A DNA stretch of 64,000 nt from contig OX940861.1 in the NCBI GenBank assembly GCA_954871525.1, positions 36,841,201 to 36,905,200 on the forward strand. The letters run 5' to 3'. Positions 1 through 11,600 of the stretch are shown in pieces (position 1 is the stretch's first letter; each line of letters opens with the position of its first letter). The stretch comes from Parietaria judaica (lineage: Eukaryota; Streptophyta; Magnoliopsida; Rosales; Urticaceae). The position numbers were made by a program, and so were the translations under genes. Below the pieces are notes generated by a model that worked only from the letters and a program-made list of their open reading frames with translations, ran no database searches and had not been told where the DNA came from.

Positions 1-225
1 GAAATTCTTTGGGAATATTTTCCTTACATAAAATACATCGGAAATATACTGTCTAGTTTTGAGTACTTGTGCCGCTAATTTCTCTAAACTGTATAAGTAC
101 AAACAGCACTGGTTGAAAGCAGATAGCGTAAGATTGATGAATCGTTAGAAGTCGAGCTCCGGAAGAAGATATCCATGGACTAGCAAATCTCATCTTCGTG
201 CCTGAAACTAGTCGATGAGAGAAAG

Positions 226-1158
226 ATGACTTTGAAGCCACTGTTGTTGCTTCGTTCCTCTTTCCCCAAGCTCACTCTCGCATTCTTCTCGGAAGCCAAG
301 AGTCCGGCGAGCAGGCAAAGCATTGCTCCTCCGGTTCAAGCTCAACGAATCTCGAGGAGAAGAGCGGGAATGGCTGCTCTGGCGACAGCCCTGGGAAGCC
401 TCTTCGACGAGAAGTCCGCGAGCGGCGTGGACTTCGGGATAATGGTGACGGACCAGACCAAGGAGGAGGCACAGAGCGGGATCCGAGGCGACGCCGATGC
501 GCTGCTTCGGGTGCAGGCGCTGATGGAGTCGGAGTCGTGGAAGGAGGCGAGGGCGGTCCTGAGGAGAAGCGCGTCTAACGTGAAGCGCGATCTGTACACG
601 ATCATCCAACACAGTCCGACGAGCCAGAGGAAGGAGCTCAGAAAGCTCTACTCTCTTCTCTTCAACAATGTATCCAGGGTGAGTTGCTTTTTCTGAAGCT
701 TCGACTTTTCGAGCTCTAATCGACCGCCATTGAGATTACGCTTAGAAACAGAGGACGATCGGGGTTCGGTTTAGATAAGATATGAGGACATAAAAAGATT
801 TAAAAATATCATGGATTATTTTTCGTCATAGAAACCCATATGATTCATGAAGACATTCGGATATAAAGATAAAAATATGTGGTACTAATACCGTACCAAT
901 AAAACTAAACCACAAGGAGTTAGTTTAGTCGCAAGGGCGATACTTGAAATCTTAAGTTCGATTTATTTCACATTGGGTCCACTGAAATAGTTTCTCGATC
1001 GATAAGACCAGAGTCTCGTGGTTACTTAGTCAAACGAAACTGATATTGTTGAAAGTTTGCAGCTAGAGTTTGCGGCAAAAGATAAGGACAAAGCTCGCGT
1101 GTTGCAGTGCATTGACAACATTAAGGTCGCTCTTACTGACATTTTCTCCAGAATTTGA
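226..1158 (+). CDS. PsbQ-like thylakoid lumen protein (two exons)
   Basis: Exon 1 is 226-678 and exon 2 is 1063-1158, with a clean GT donor (AGG|gtgagt) and AG acceptor (ttgcag|CTAGAG). The spliced product is 182 aa. The N-terminus is a basic/serine transit region followed by a twin-arginine-like SRRRAGMAALATALG stretch, which fits Tat import to the thylakoid lumen. The body has the helical-bundle pattern of PsbQ-like proteins (ESWKEARAVLRRSASNVKRD, DLYTIIQHSP, LRKLYSLLFNNVSR, then LEFAAKDKDKA in exon 2). Family knowledge: PsbQ-like proteins (PQL/PNSL) are lumenal subunits of the chloroplast NDH complex, which drives cyclic electron flow around photosystem I. Length fits the shorter PQL members, but which paralogue it is cannot be settled. 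It looks intact. Confidence 0.85.
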
Positions 1159-1183
1159 GCCACTTCATCTTCTTTTACATAGG

Positions 1184-1185
<2 letters not shown>

Positions 1186-1220
<35 letters not shown>
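1186..1220. repeat. (TA)n microsatellite
   Basis: A run of alternating T and A lies just past the stop codon of the PsbQ-like gene, probably in its 3' untranslated or flanking region. Confidence 0.9.
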
Positions 1221-1222
<2 letters not shown>

Positions 1223-1789
1223 TTCTTGATTGATGTTTAGTCAACGGTCAACTGTCTAATATGGGAAGCTAATAGTCATCGATGGAGCATTTTTGCTCTC
1301 GCAGTCTACTCTGCTCAACTTATTTCATGGAATAAATGGTGGGATTTGTTGTTATGTCAAGACATTCTATGTTGAAAATGCAATTTAAATAACAAGATTT
1401 GATACTTGAAAATCGGAAGAATATGAATTTAAAAGACTTCTAATGTTCTATTCTCCATAGAGTTAATAGTTGAGTAATTGAACTAGTATTCTTTAATTAA
1501 TTTCAGAGTTCGAGTTCTATGATATACAAAAAATTGAATAACATGCAGTAAATATATTATAGGCATCAGGCAAACTCTCTCTTTTTTTTTTTTTTTTTGC
1601 TGAAAACAAAAAGTATAATTATACTCCCAAAATCACTAAAAATAATACTGATGTTTGAAGTTAGGTGAAGACATTCGTATAAATAAAAGTTATGAAATTT
1701 GCAAAGCAAAATTGATACCGGAAGTAATAGATTTTACTTCTCTTTATTGTAACATAGAATGTCTTGTGAGAAATATATATATAAAAGGA
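1221..1789. other. AT-rich intergenic sequence
   Basis: No open frame or recognisable element. It contains a T(17)-type homopolymer near 1582-1599 and AT-rich filler between the PsbQ-like gene and the 145-bp array. Confidence 0.6.
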
Positions 1790-2366
1790 AAATTTATCCA
1801 CGATAAATTAGTAGTCTAAAAAGCTAAAGTTTAAGATTTGAGAATCCCACAATTCCAAATTTTCAAGATTTTATAAATTATATTAAACTTTTTATTACAT
1901 GACATTAGTGGGAGTTAAATACATATTCATAAGTGAAGGAAAATCTTTCCACAATACATTGGTAGCCTAAAAAGCTTAAGATTTAAGAATCTTACAATTC
2001 TAAAATTTCAAGAATTTATAAATTATATTAAACTTTTTATTACATGACATTAGTGGGAGTTAAATACATATTCATCAGTGAAGGAAAATATTTCCACAAT
2101 AAATTGGTAGTCTAAAAAGCTTAAGATTTGAGAATCCCACAATTCTAAATTTTCAAGATTTTATAAATTATATTAAACTTTTTATTACATAACATTAGTG
2201 GGAGTTAAATACATATTAATTAGTGAAGGAAAATCTTTCCAGAATAAATTAGTAGTATAAAAAAGCTTAAGATTTGAGGATCCCACAATTGTAAATTTTC
2301 AAGATTTTATAAATTTTTTTAACTTTTTATTACATGACATTAGTGGGAGTTAAATACATATTCATT
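1790..2366. repeat. 145-bp tandem array, about four copies
   Basis: The phrase tagtgggagttaaatacata recurs at 1906, 2051, 2196 and 2341, exactly 145 bp apart each time. Each unit runs gaaggaaaatctttccacaa, aaaagcttaagatttgag, atcccacaatt, tttattacatgacat. Copies differ by point changes only (for example aagctaaag/aagcttaag), so the period is conserved without indels. The first copy is the most diverged at its left edge. No coding potential is evident. Confidence 0.9.
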
Positions 2367-2394
2367 AATGTGGATGCTTAATCAGTAATTGAAT

Positions 2395-3170
2395 GCTTTT
2401 TATCTTTAGTTTCCCTACCTTTTTATCATTAGGGACTACTCAAGTTTCACATTGTTGTCGATACTGTTTGTGCGTTTCGTCATGTGGTGAAAGAATCTCA
2501 TGACCATCTCTTTTTCTTGTGCCAGTTTACACAACATATATGGGTGTTGATGTTATCATGGTATGGAGTCCTTGTTGTGGCTGGTAATTGGCAGAGTATT
2601 CTTCATCACGTTTGCAAGCAGGTGAAGGGCAAAACACCGCGTAAACGGTTGTTTAGGGTGCTAATTACTCAGATGATTTATGCAATCTGGTTGGAGCAAA
2701 ATCAACGAGTGTTCCATAACAAATGCTTATCCGTTTTACTGATCTTTCGTGATGTTGTTCATAGAGTTGTGGGTAGATGTTGTAATGAACCTAAGCTAGC
2801 CTACTTGTGTGAGCATTTGCCTCCTTTTCCGATTAGTTAGGTTGGTTATTATCAGAGTATGACTTTGTTTGTAATTGAGAAGATGTACTTTTCTTGTTTA
2901 CTTGGAATAAAAAGTTACCCTTGTTCCAAAAAGGAAAAAAATGTAAATAACTATTGTGATTTTTTTATTTTATTTTCATGCAATTTGCATGACTTTTATT
3001 TAGTAAATTTTTTTTATTATGCATTAATTTACATGCATGCCTTTTATTTTTAGTTTCCCTACCATATTTTTAGAAAAAAAAAATATAAATAACTATTTTT
3101 GGCATGTTCTTTTACGATTTTATGCAATTTGCATGACTTTTCTTTTGTACAAGTTTTATTTATGCATTTA
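2395..3170. repeat. Duplicated ~125-bp block, first copy split by the LINE
   Basis: Copy 1 begins at 2395 (atgctttttatctttagttt, ccctacc) and resumes after the LINE at about 2936 (aaaaaatgtaaataactatt, then atgcaatttgcatgactttt, then ttatgcatt). Copy 2 runs intact from about 3040 to 3170 with the same phrases in the same order. The pre-insertion structure was therefore a direct tandem duplication. Confidence 0.7.
2425..2935 (+). mobile_element. 5'-truncated LINE, 3' end with zf-RVT domain
   Basis: The frame around 2463-2840 reads DTVCAFRHVVKESHDHLFFL and CQFTQHIW, then IYAIWLEQNQRVFHNK. This is the Cys/His zf-RVT segment and tail that follow reverse transcriptase in plant L1-type LINEs. The ORF ends at 2840, followed by about 90 bp of 3' UTR and an A-rich tail (ccaaaaaggaaaaaaatg) near 2930-2941. 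The upstream RT and endonuclease are missing, as expected for a 5'-truncated insertion. It interrupts the first copy of a duplicated block. Confidence 0.75.
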
Positions 3171-3284
3171 CTACTAATTTTTTTAAAGGTACTGAGATTT
3201 CTATTTTTCTTAAATTTTTTTTGTTAATGAGATATGCAATAACTCAACTTTAGTTTGGGGTCATAATAAGAGTCTTTCAGCGTA

Positions 3285-3445
3285 AAATTCTATACTATTT
3301 TTACACAATTCTTATTTTTTTTTACACAAACAACAACAATGAATATACCTATACTATTTTTACACAATTCTTATTTTTTTTTTACACAAACAACAACAAT
3401 GAATATACCTATACTATTTTTACACAATTCTTATTTTTTTTTAAT
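3285..3445. repeat. 60-bp tandem repeat, about 2.7 copies
   Basis: The unit contains tatactatttttacacaatt, a T-run and acacaaacaacaacaatgaa. The phrase acacaattc recurs at 3303, 3362 and 3422, a spacing of 59-60 bp that reflects T-run length. The open frame here is an artefact of the repeat. Confidence 0.9.
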
Positions 3446-3616
3446 AAGAACAATTGTACTCACGTATGCCACAAAGAAATTAGTATATAAAAAAAAAAGT
3501 ATTGACATATTAATTGAGAGAAGTAAATGTGCATCAGTTACCATTTAATATAAGGATGATCGTAATGGAGCATTTACTATAGTTAAATATATTATTTTTT
3601 ATGTGCTTTATAGCCA

Positions 3617-3650
3617 ACTAATAGAAAGGCAACGCGCGTAGCGCGATAGC
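3617..3650 (-). mobile_element. Helitron-like 3' terminus (minus strand)
   Basis: Read on the minus strand, a GC hairpin (ATCGCGC-TAC-GCGCGTT, one mismatch) is followed by a short spacer and CTATTAG|T. This matches the rolling-circle Helitron layout of a hairpin about 10 nt before a CTRR-T end, here with TTAG in place of CTAG. The rest of the element would extend to higher coordinates. The 5' TC end was not located. Two similar ends occur at 16280-16310 and 29007-29037. Confidence 0.55.
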
Positions 3651-3655
3651 GACAA

Positions 3656-4440
3656 AATATTATTTGAAATTTGATGAAAAAATCTAATTTATTTTACTTT
3701 CAATTGTGAAATAAAGACTTATATAATCAAATTTTACAAATATTAGACTTATTGTGTATTCTTTTAGAATATCACTTGTGCTATTTTTATTTTATTTTAT
3801 TATTATTTATTTATAAATATTACTAATTTATTAAAATTGTGCTGGTTTTGTTATGTATTGTTATCTTTTTTTTCTTTTCTTTTTTATCAATATTAAATAT
3901 GAGAAAATATGTATCTATTTTTATAAATAAATCGGTAACATTATTTTCACTAAAATAAAATACAATGTAAAGATAGAATAGTCGCTTAAATTTCATAACT
4001 CTTGAAATGGTCATGTTGTTATCTTTCTTTTCTTTCAACTGATACAAAATCAATTAAAACGACAACAAAATCATACATGCAGCTTGCAACCGCAAAATCT
4101 TATTTAGTACTGTACCATTATGCATTACTCGATTTGAATATATAAAGAGAGAATAAAATGCAAATATTTACACGAAATTTAACTAAAAAATAAAAATGAA
4201 CGAAGCAATAGAAAAATACATGTATATGTTGGAAAATATTGCAGTTAAATTAAAATTGAGATATCATCGAGTGGGTCGACATGTCGAACACTCGAGACGA
4301 ACGCTCTATCCAATTACCGGGTTTTGTTATGACGTTCGAATGTTACGTAAAACGGTTATGACCGTTGTGAATATTGAATTCAATTTATTACGTTTCGGAT
4401 TAATTGCAATTTATTATTAGCCGTTAAAGAATTGATTGAG
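3656..4440. other. AT-rich sequence without recognised gene
   Basis: Nothing with coding character. Short frames here lack codon structure or a recognisable domain. It may be the interior of the minus-strand Helitron-like element ending at 3617. Confidence 0.5.
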
Positions 4441-4870
4441 TATTAATTATTATCTCCTTCCCGCATCTATAAATTGAAGTGATCTCGACCCTATTCGACA
4501 CACCGATTGCAAAATCGTCTTCCGAAAACTCTCTAGACATTTTGAATCCGTTTCTCGTTTTTTTCATTCCGCGGATTCAATCTTTTATGCTTCCGAATGT
4601 TTTCTCACTGTGAGTATTGATAACGGAGTTCAAGAAGGTTCAGTTCGCCGGTGGACTTCGAAGTGCTACGAAGCTCGCGGTTGTCCCGTTGTATCCTGGG
4701 AAGCTAGTCGCCTAACGAACCTCAAGCACGTAGAGGAGGCGAATCAAGCTTTAAGAAGAGCGTCCAACGCGTCTTGGGAATCGCTAACAATTTTTTCTTT
4801 TACATATTATCAAGAACCTTTTTCTGGTTCAAAGCGACAAGCCGATGCTCGTCAATTCTAAGACTCAATC
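4441..4870 (+). other. Possible promoter and leader of an unidentified transcript or LTR
   Basis: A TATA-like box (tctataaattgaag) at 4468-4481 lies upstream of a more GC-balanced segment with a 77-codon frame ending at 4861 (ARGCPVVSWEASRLTNLKHV). The arrangement of TATA box, pyrimidine-rich leader and short frame would fit a retrotransposon U3/R region or a small gene. I do not recognise the protein, no second LTR copy is seen in the window, and the frame may be chance. Confidence 0.25.
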
Positions 4871-6000
4871 GATATGTATCAACGAATCTATTCTCTATTG
4901 TTTTTTCTTATTTTTGTTTCTCATGTATCATCATATATCGAAATTATACCTAGCAGTATAATCCTTATCACGGATAGTCCTAGATTATAAATTTGATCTG
5001 ATAATCCTTGATTAATATATATACCATTATCATTTTCAATGATATCTGATAATCTTAGTGTATATGTACCATGATTATTCTCAATGATATCAAAACATTC
5101 TGCTACATTTCTTCCAATATTATTAATCTTGCATTCTTAAAAAAAATATTGTGGATAAAAGAACTGACTTAACTACGTTGGAACTTTTCATAAATAAATA
5201 CAAAACATGTTAACAAAAATGAAATAATTATATTATGCATCTCTTATTTTCCACTAAATTGCCATCTGTTGAAAATTATAGAATCTATTACATCATTTAA
5301 CGGTACCCAACTTAAATAATAAAATATTTGATCAAATCTCACCATATTTATAATCATTAAAAGATAGCAGAGCAACCTAAATTCAAGGAAACACAAATAA
5401 TATACTCAAACATATGACACAATCTATATCTACTTAATGTGTAAGTACAATTACAAACACATGTTGTCGAAATGACTCGCGGCTGTAGTCTTCCGAGATG
5501 TTGATGGAGTGAATTTGGTTTACCGTTGTGAAATATAGAGCCTCAAGAAATTGGACAATTGTCCAAGTAGTGATCCCATGCTTTTATGTAGCCTTGTCTA
5601 TATTATATAGACTTAAAGGTATAAATGTAAAAATACAATGAAAAAAGGGTATTATATTTATTTGATTAAAAACCCATAAGAGCAAAATATAATTCCAAGA
5701 TTATAAAATATAAATTGAGCACATGTAAAAAACAGCTTTAAAAAAAATAAAAAATCTAGGATACTAAACTTAAAAAGCGTGTAAAGATGAAAAAAAAAAG
5801 AAGATTAAAAGATTAATCGACTTGCAAATAAATAGAACAGAAAATATAAAAACTTAAGACAAAGAAAGAAATGTGCAAAAATAATAATTTACGATAAAAA
5901 CATAAATAAAAATTGCAAAAAATGAAATTTACATAATAAATTATACATATAAAGGAAAAAAGTGAAATACGTGTGTAATAGTATATATTTATCCTAGTAG
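4871..6000. other. AT-rich intergenic sequence
   Basis: No gene found. A near-duplicate phrase occurs around 4955-5100 (tgatctgataatccttgatt and gatatctgataatcttagtg), a small degenerate local repeat. The rest is low-complexity AT-rich DNA. Confidence 0.5.
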
Positions 6001-6004
6001 AATC

Positions 6005-6150
6005 ACGAAACTCACTCTGATGCCGGCGAGGAAGTCGATCGAGTACGTAATTCTTGAGAAAGTCATTGGTTCCGATGTTCGCCGATAAAGTTAGTGTGTG
6101 TCGCGCTTGCCTTATGTTCGTTGAGGTAGCTTTTGATACATCACGGTAAT
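6005..6150 (-). pseudogene. GDSL esterase/lipase-like exon fragment
   Basis: On the minus strand a short GC-richer island reads NIRQARHTLTLSANIGTNDF followed by LKNYVLDRLPRRHQSEF. IGTNDFLxNY followed by a basic RR-Q segment is the block III pattern of plant GDSL esterases/lipases. Only about 45 codons are recognisable. There is no Ser-containing block I, no catalytic DxxH end and no start codon. It is an isolated fragment in AT-rich DNA, consistent with gene capture or decay. The family call rests on one motif and is tentative. Confidence 0.4.
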
Positions 6151-7900
6151 ATACATGTCCTAAAAAATAATAAGAAAATTTAAAGAATATAAGAACAATA
6201 GTATGGTTAACAAAATATTGACGTTTAAATAACAAAAAGGTAAGTAGAGGGAACATACTAAAATGTATAATAAGAGAAATCTTATTTCATGGTTCATACT
6301 CACTTTACTTCTGATGGAACCTATATATATAAGCAGCGGAATGTATATATGATAGTCACTATTAATATAATTGAAGAGGGAGAATATCGAAATTTTGTAC
6401 ATTATAAAAAAAGCCACAAAAACTCGTAACATTTAACTAATAAATGGAATTAATTTTCCAATAAAGAGATACGTTATTTGTGGTTGAGAAAAAATAATCT
6501 AAGAAATATATGAGTCAATATTTTTGGTTACAAAACTACTTCTTTTCATAAAAGTGGTGAAATGACATCAATAGTTATTGTTGGATTATATATCCTGTTC
6601 ATGTATACATTGAATGTATTATTGATATACATATATATATTATATAAAATAAGTAAATGATTTTTTTTTTTTGATATGTTACACTTAGCTTTCGTTTATA
6701 TTCTCTTTTATATAAAAGAAAAATTGTAAAGGTAATATCATGCAATAATATAGGGTGAGAATTTAATATATACCTGTACATTTATACGATTTTAAAATCC
6801 GTACGTACGTATATGTATATATTTTAATATCAATATACTAATACGTGATTATTTTCCAAACTATTTGGTGATTAGATATTTATAATTGAAGAATGAATTT
6901 TCAATCTAGCAATAGGAGAGACACTTTTATTTAATTTCTTTTAAATGATATTTATGAAATAGCCTCTTCAGATTCTTCCACAGTATGAAACCTTTTGTTA
7001 TATACAGATTATAAAATGAATGTAACAAATTAATGAAAGTTATCATATTTTTATGAACGTTTTAATTAGACTGCATCAAATGCATTAGTTAATGCAAGGT
7101 TTTATAAATTGATAGTGTTATCATAAATGATATGAGTTTTTATTTTTATTTTTTTAAAATAGTATGAATTCTAAAAAAATAGCATTTGAGCATGTCTATA
7201 TATTAGAATATCTTACAATGGACTACTCATAAAATATATATTATTTTATTCAATAATAAGAAAGCCCTAACATAAAAAATACCGTTAATTATTTACTCAT
7301 AAAATACATATTATACAATGAATTATTTACTCTACTCTAATGTGAAATATGAACGATGCTTAAATATAAGTTATAACATAAACGATATTATTTGAAGCCA
7401 CTCTATCATCATAAACGATATTAAGAATTCAAATATGATCCATTGAAGTCACTCTATTATCATAAATGATATTAAGAATTCAAATATGATCCACATAAAA
7501 ATGCATCATAAATTATTGGTATTATTAGTGTTGATCATAAATTCTCAAATGCATCATAAATTATTGGTATGAACTTTTTTTTAATTCAAAATTTTCAAAA
7601 ATTAGCATTTGAGCATGTCTATATAATAGAATTGTTGAGAAAACTTTGTCATCATCCTTTAATATATTTATAGATTTTGTAACATCCAATTTTAATTCAC
7701 TGTCGTGTAAGTAAAGTTACAGTAACATAAACTCGGTAATTAAACATATTCTTTAGTTATTACGTAACTCATGTTGAATTTAATTTTGTGTAGGTTTTGC
7801 GATGTCGATCATATGCTCTCTAGTTGCATTTACGATAAATTGTTACATGTGATATTCTCTAGTTTGTATATACACATGAACTGCACGTAATTATACTTAG
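6151..7900. other. AT-rich intergenic sequence with small direct repeats
   Basis: No gene seen. A repeated phrase (cataaacgatattaagaatt, caaatatgatcca) occurs near 7411 and again near 7461, and gcatcataaattattggtat occurs near 7502 and 7552, so a short region is locally duplicated. Trinucleotide and poly-T runs are present. Confidence 0.5.
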
Positions 7901-7907
7901 ATATTGT

Positions 7908-8096
7908 TTTCTCACCGTCTATGATCTGGCGCTAGTCGACTACCTATGCGCTTACACGTCTGACTTTGGTGACCACCGCGCGCTTGAGCATCTTCGCCAG
8001 ATTTTCCGCATGCTCACGTCGCTCAAGGTCGTCTCCATCCTCGGGCCGCCGGCGAGGGATCCGACGCCGCTCTCGTTCGTGTTGTTCGGGACGTAG
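7908..8096 (+). pseudogene. Unrecognised 3' exon fragment
   Basis: A GC-rich island in AT-rich DNA holds an uninterrupted frame that reads VYDLALVDYLCAYTSDFGDH, then RALEHLRQIFRMLTSLKVVS, then ILGPPARDPTPLSFVLFGT, with TAG at 8094-8096. There is no start codon; an AG at 7899-7900 could be a splice acceptor. Base composition and codon use look like a real exon, but I do not recognise the family. It is one of several unrelated gene pieces between two Helitron-like ends. Confidence 0.4.
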
Positions 8097-8409
8097 ATTA
8101 AGCCGAGGCCTGTAATTTCTAGATACGTTGTACGGTTTTGATTTGATTTGGTTTATTAGATTATAATTATGGGAAGGATTTGTATTGGCTTTTGTTTATG
8201 ATTTTTACAAGTTTTCATTCCCCATATGAGATTGGTAAATTTATGAATGCTTGTATTCTTTTGATTAATGTGAGATGATTGTGATTAGATTTAGCCTTAT
8301 TAACCAGGTTTCTCAGGGTTGAGTATTGAACAAAATATGATCGGGTAAAAGTATTAGACGAATATGTTCCAGTTGATGCTTTTGTATATATGTTTTTCAC
8401 AATTTATTG

Positions 8410-9130
8410 TGAATTGCATGTAATCCCTATGATGAAACAATATTTACAATATTGTAACATTAATTACGAAACTGTAATTGTATAATAGAATTTGCTTGTA
8501 TAATAGAATTTGCAAAACTGTAATTGTATAATAGAAGGTACGAAATTGTAACTACGAATCATAAATTATAAAATTGTAATTACAAACTGTTATTGCCAAA
8601 ATTTGTTGGCTCCTTTTATTCATTCAACGCCTTCGATTACCTTCAATCTCACTTTCTCCGGTGATAAGTTTTCGTCTTCAATCTCCTTGAAACAATTACT
8701 CAAGGTTCGTTTTTGTTATTCAATCAATAATTTGTCTTCTTTTATCTATTATATTCCAATGTTAATTAACGCGAATATAAAAGAATACAAATTATCTCTT
8801 CGGATTTACAGAGTTGATCGGATTCAGATGTCATATATGGTAGAGATACCGTCTTATACCAAGTTAAGTATAAGTTTCTCGATAATATGAATTCGTTTTA
8901 TCTACCGCGTTTTGTGATTTTCAATTACTTGTATATGTAGAGAGGAAACTATAAAAATATGAAACAGTAAGGTTGAGAGCATTTTTTAACTAAAAAATAT
9001 GAAAAAATAAGTTTAAATACGAAAGTGTAAAAATATTTCGAAATGTAATTGTAAATACGAACCTATAATTACGAAACTATAAATGTAAATATGAAAATGT
9101 AACTGTAGATGTTAATTCGAGAATTTCGAT
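8410..9130. repeat. Degenerate gtaattg/acgaa repeat tract
   Basis: Variants of aaactgtaattgtataatag and tgtaattgtaaatacgaa recur irregularly here and again just after 10370, on the other side of the putative solo LTR. No coding potential. Confidence 0.5.
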
Positions 9131-9134
9131 TAAC

Positions 9135-10372
9135 ATGTACCTGGTCCACGGTTCGAGCCCAGGGCCGGACCCTGTGGTTGCGTGGGTAGTAGGGTGTGTA
9201 GTCAACACAGGTTGACTTGGCTGAAGGCGAATCAACGCTGCATAAATTGTCCTGTCGTTATGTTTTTCTTCGTTGGCGAGGTCCCGACGGCGAGGGGGAC
9301 CTGCAAAAAAGAAAGAGATTGGTCCTGCGCCTCGTCGCTTATAGTTGGGGAATCAGTTCCCACGTAGTTATGGGGTTAGTGAAATACGGGGACTAATGCC
9401 CCTAACGAGGGTATGAATCCCCATGGGTGAGGTCGTCAATGGATGGCGTGGCCCAAGAATCTCGAGGGTGAACGCGATCTTGGTGACCTGGAGAGTTCCG
9501 ACGAAGCTGGTCGTTATGACATGCTCCGATGCGAAACTGTGGTTCCTGGCGAGCTCCAGGGGAGGATGTCCTTCTTGGCGAGCCCTTTGGCGATGTAGGC
9601 GCACTTGGCAAGGTTCCGGGTCGGGTCGACCCTTACTGGCAAGCCTTTGCGGCGGCGACAACCTTTCTGGTGAGGCTTAGTCCTTTTCGACGTCTCAGCT
9701 CAAGTCAGGCCTTCTTGGCAAGCTTCGAGGGCGACGTTGCACGAGCCGAAGGTGGCCGAAGGAGAGGGGTAATTTTGAAGAAGAGAGGGAGGCTCGGGCG
9801 AATTCGAGTGTGTCTTTGCACGAGATTGTGTGTGTTGAAAAGAGGAGAGACCCTTTATTTATAGCCTCGAGAGTCCTCAACTCCTTTGTTCCTAAGCGTG
9901 GGACTTTCTGCTTTATTTATATTCTTGAGTTACTACAAATGCTTCATCCATGAACAATGTGGGACTTTTTAGGCGCCATGAGGCTGATCTTGGCGCACTT
10001 GGGCGTTTTCTGGGTGTCCTCGTGGCCAAGTCGGGGCTCTAGGCTTCGGCGGCTCCGAAAAGGTTTTCCGGGTGTCCGATTTCTAATCCGCTGAATCCTG
10101 TGCGCTCCTGAGGGTCTTGGGAAGGTCTTCATGCTGTTTATTCTCCCTTTAGCTTCTTTTATCGGGATGATATGACATTTCTCGTGGGCGATGATATTTT
10201 GTCTTCGAGCTTTGTCTTTTAGGCCTTTCCTTCCGTTTTTCGTCTAACGAGCTTGGACTTGGACCTCTGAGCTTTTGACCTTCTATCGTGGGCTTCGACC
10301 TTTCTTCGTAGGCTTTGACTTATACCTTTCGGGTCCATATTTTCAATAGTTCGAAAAATACGCATAACAACA
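9135..10372 (-). mobile_element. Putative solo LTR, Gypsy-like
   Basis: A GC-richer block begins TGTACC and ends GCATAACA on the plus strand, so on the minus strand it starts TGTTATGCGTATTTTTCG. That start is nearly identical to the start of the LTR of element C at 20507. A minus-strand TATA box (ctataaataaagggtctc, 9848-9865) sits where a U3/R junction would. The same tgtaattgtaaatacgaa sequence flanks both sides. No primer-binding site or coding region adjoins it, so it looks like a solo LTR; the left boundary and TSD are uncertain. Confidence 0.45.
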
Positions 10373-10454
10373 GATACTGTAATTGTAAATACGAAATTAT
10401 AAAATTCACAATTATATAACTTTATTTACATAATCCCTAAATTATAAAATTCAA

Positions 10455-10655
10455 AATTCTGCCACCGTGTTGCTCTATTCGGCGCTATTCTCAGCGTCGC
10501 TCTCGAAGTTGTTCTTGCTCCCGAGGCTGAGGTTGTTGTAGTTTATCGCCATGTTTTGGCGCGCCGGGCTCGCGTTGGGACAACTGCTTCAACCCCTCCA
10601 TGTTCTCCTGGAGTTGCAGCGCAAACTCGAGGTTCCAGAGGATGTCGTTGATAAT
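10455..10655 (-). pseudogene. Receptor-like kinase (CrRLK1L-type) C-terminal fragment
   Basis: On the minus strand, INDILWNLEFALQLQENMEG matches the kinase-domain end of CrRLK1L receptors (usually xxDVLWNLEFALQLQE), followed by a Gln/Glu-rich tail that falls into frameshift. A second frame gives NYNNLSLGSKNNFESDAENS with a stop near 10473. The ATP-binding loop, catalytic HRD and DFG parts are absent. This is a truncated, frameshifted copy and cannot be a working kinase. Confidence 0.6.
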
Positions 10656-10773
10656 TAACAGAAACTCTAACCACCATCAAGAGTAATATTAAAAAAAAAC
10701 TTTAAACTTACAAAACCATGGAATATAAAAAATAATCACAAAGCTTAATCTTGCGCATTAGTATGGATGTTAC

Positions 10774-10822
10774 CTTTCTTCCCATACTTTGCAGGAGTGA
10801 CCAAATCGAGAGTTGCATCAAC
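10774..10822 (-). pseudogene. 49-bp internal exon fragment of an unknown gene
   Basis: On the minus strand, TTCAG|GTTGATGCAACT...GGGAAGAAAG|GTAAC forms an exon bounded by good splice sites and encoding VDATLDLVTPAKYGKK. It joins in phase with the exon-like piece ending at 15807 on the other side of the Sirevirus insertion, which therefore lies in their intron. The gene is not recognised. Confidence 0.4.
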
Positions 10823-10882
10823 CTGAATTTCAAAATATACAATACAAATTAAAGCTGAAAACAATGAGAAACCGTAGAAGTT

Positions 10883-11600
10883 TGTAAAGACGTATTTTCG
10901 CGTTGCACATATAATATGACGTTATGAACGTGAACGATAGGAATAAAGCGAGTGCGGAAAAGTAAATGAACACCAATACTTTTTGGTAACGCAGTTCGGA
11001 CTTCCTGTCACTACTTCTGCGGGGCACTCACCCAGATTAATCAACCAAGAGATTACAGATGAAGATTACTATCAGTAATACAAACAGGATTCAAAGCGTA
11101 AACAAGAAACTCCCCCTTGTTGTCACGACAACAACTTTGACATCCGAAGTAAACTCTTGATGAACTTGCAAGATCTCCTTGCAACAATCAGCTACGAACG
11201 TCCCGTCCTTCTCCACTTCACTCGTTAATTGCTGATTGACTTCTCCCGAATATTCTAGAGATTATCTCTGTAAGAGCTAATGAAATAGGACCTCATTAGC
11301 CGGGACATATAGGAGCTGGCCTTGAAAAACTTTCCGTCTAGGGAACGCAAATAAGCTCCATGATTCTCTCCACTGATTAGAATCATCACGCAATAATCTT
11401 CATTAACTCCAGCGTGATATCCATCAATAATTGCAGGGAGAGGTCGACTCAATCACTCCTTGATTGAGGATGCGACTTAGATACTTTCCTGAAATACTTA
11501 CCAGATGTAATGACATCAATGACGACAATACTTTCCATAAATAGACAAATCGAAATCATGAATAATTAAATACTCAATAAACGAAATTCATGTTTCAACA
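10883..11600 (-). repeat. Sirevirus 3' LTR
   Basis: 718 bp, TGTAAAGA...TTTCAACA on the plus strand, nearly identical to 15052-15769 with scattered point changes and no net length difference. It contains aactcccccttgttgtcacg. Confidence 0.92.

Noticed and set aside
4196..4420. 74-codon plus-strand ORF
   Set aside because: No domain, no codon bias, and no supporting promoter or splice signals.
5813..6432. 147- and 90-codon minus-strand ORFs as full genes
   Set aside because: Only the short central part resembles an exon; the rest is Phe/Tyr/Ile-rich translation of AT-rich DNA.
7690..7760. Possible small RNA gene in a conserved-looking stretch
   Set aside because: No box motifs, stem structure or second copy could be identified by eye.
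9150..9170. ggttcgagccc resembling a tRNA T-loop
   Set aside because: No acceptor stem, D-arm or anticodon arm fits within the 72 bases on either strand.
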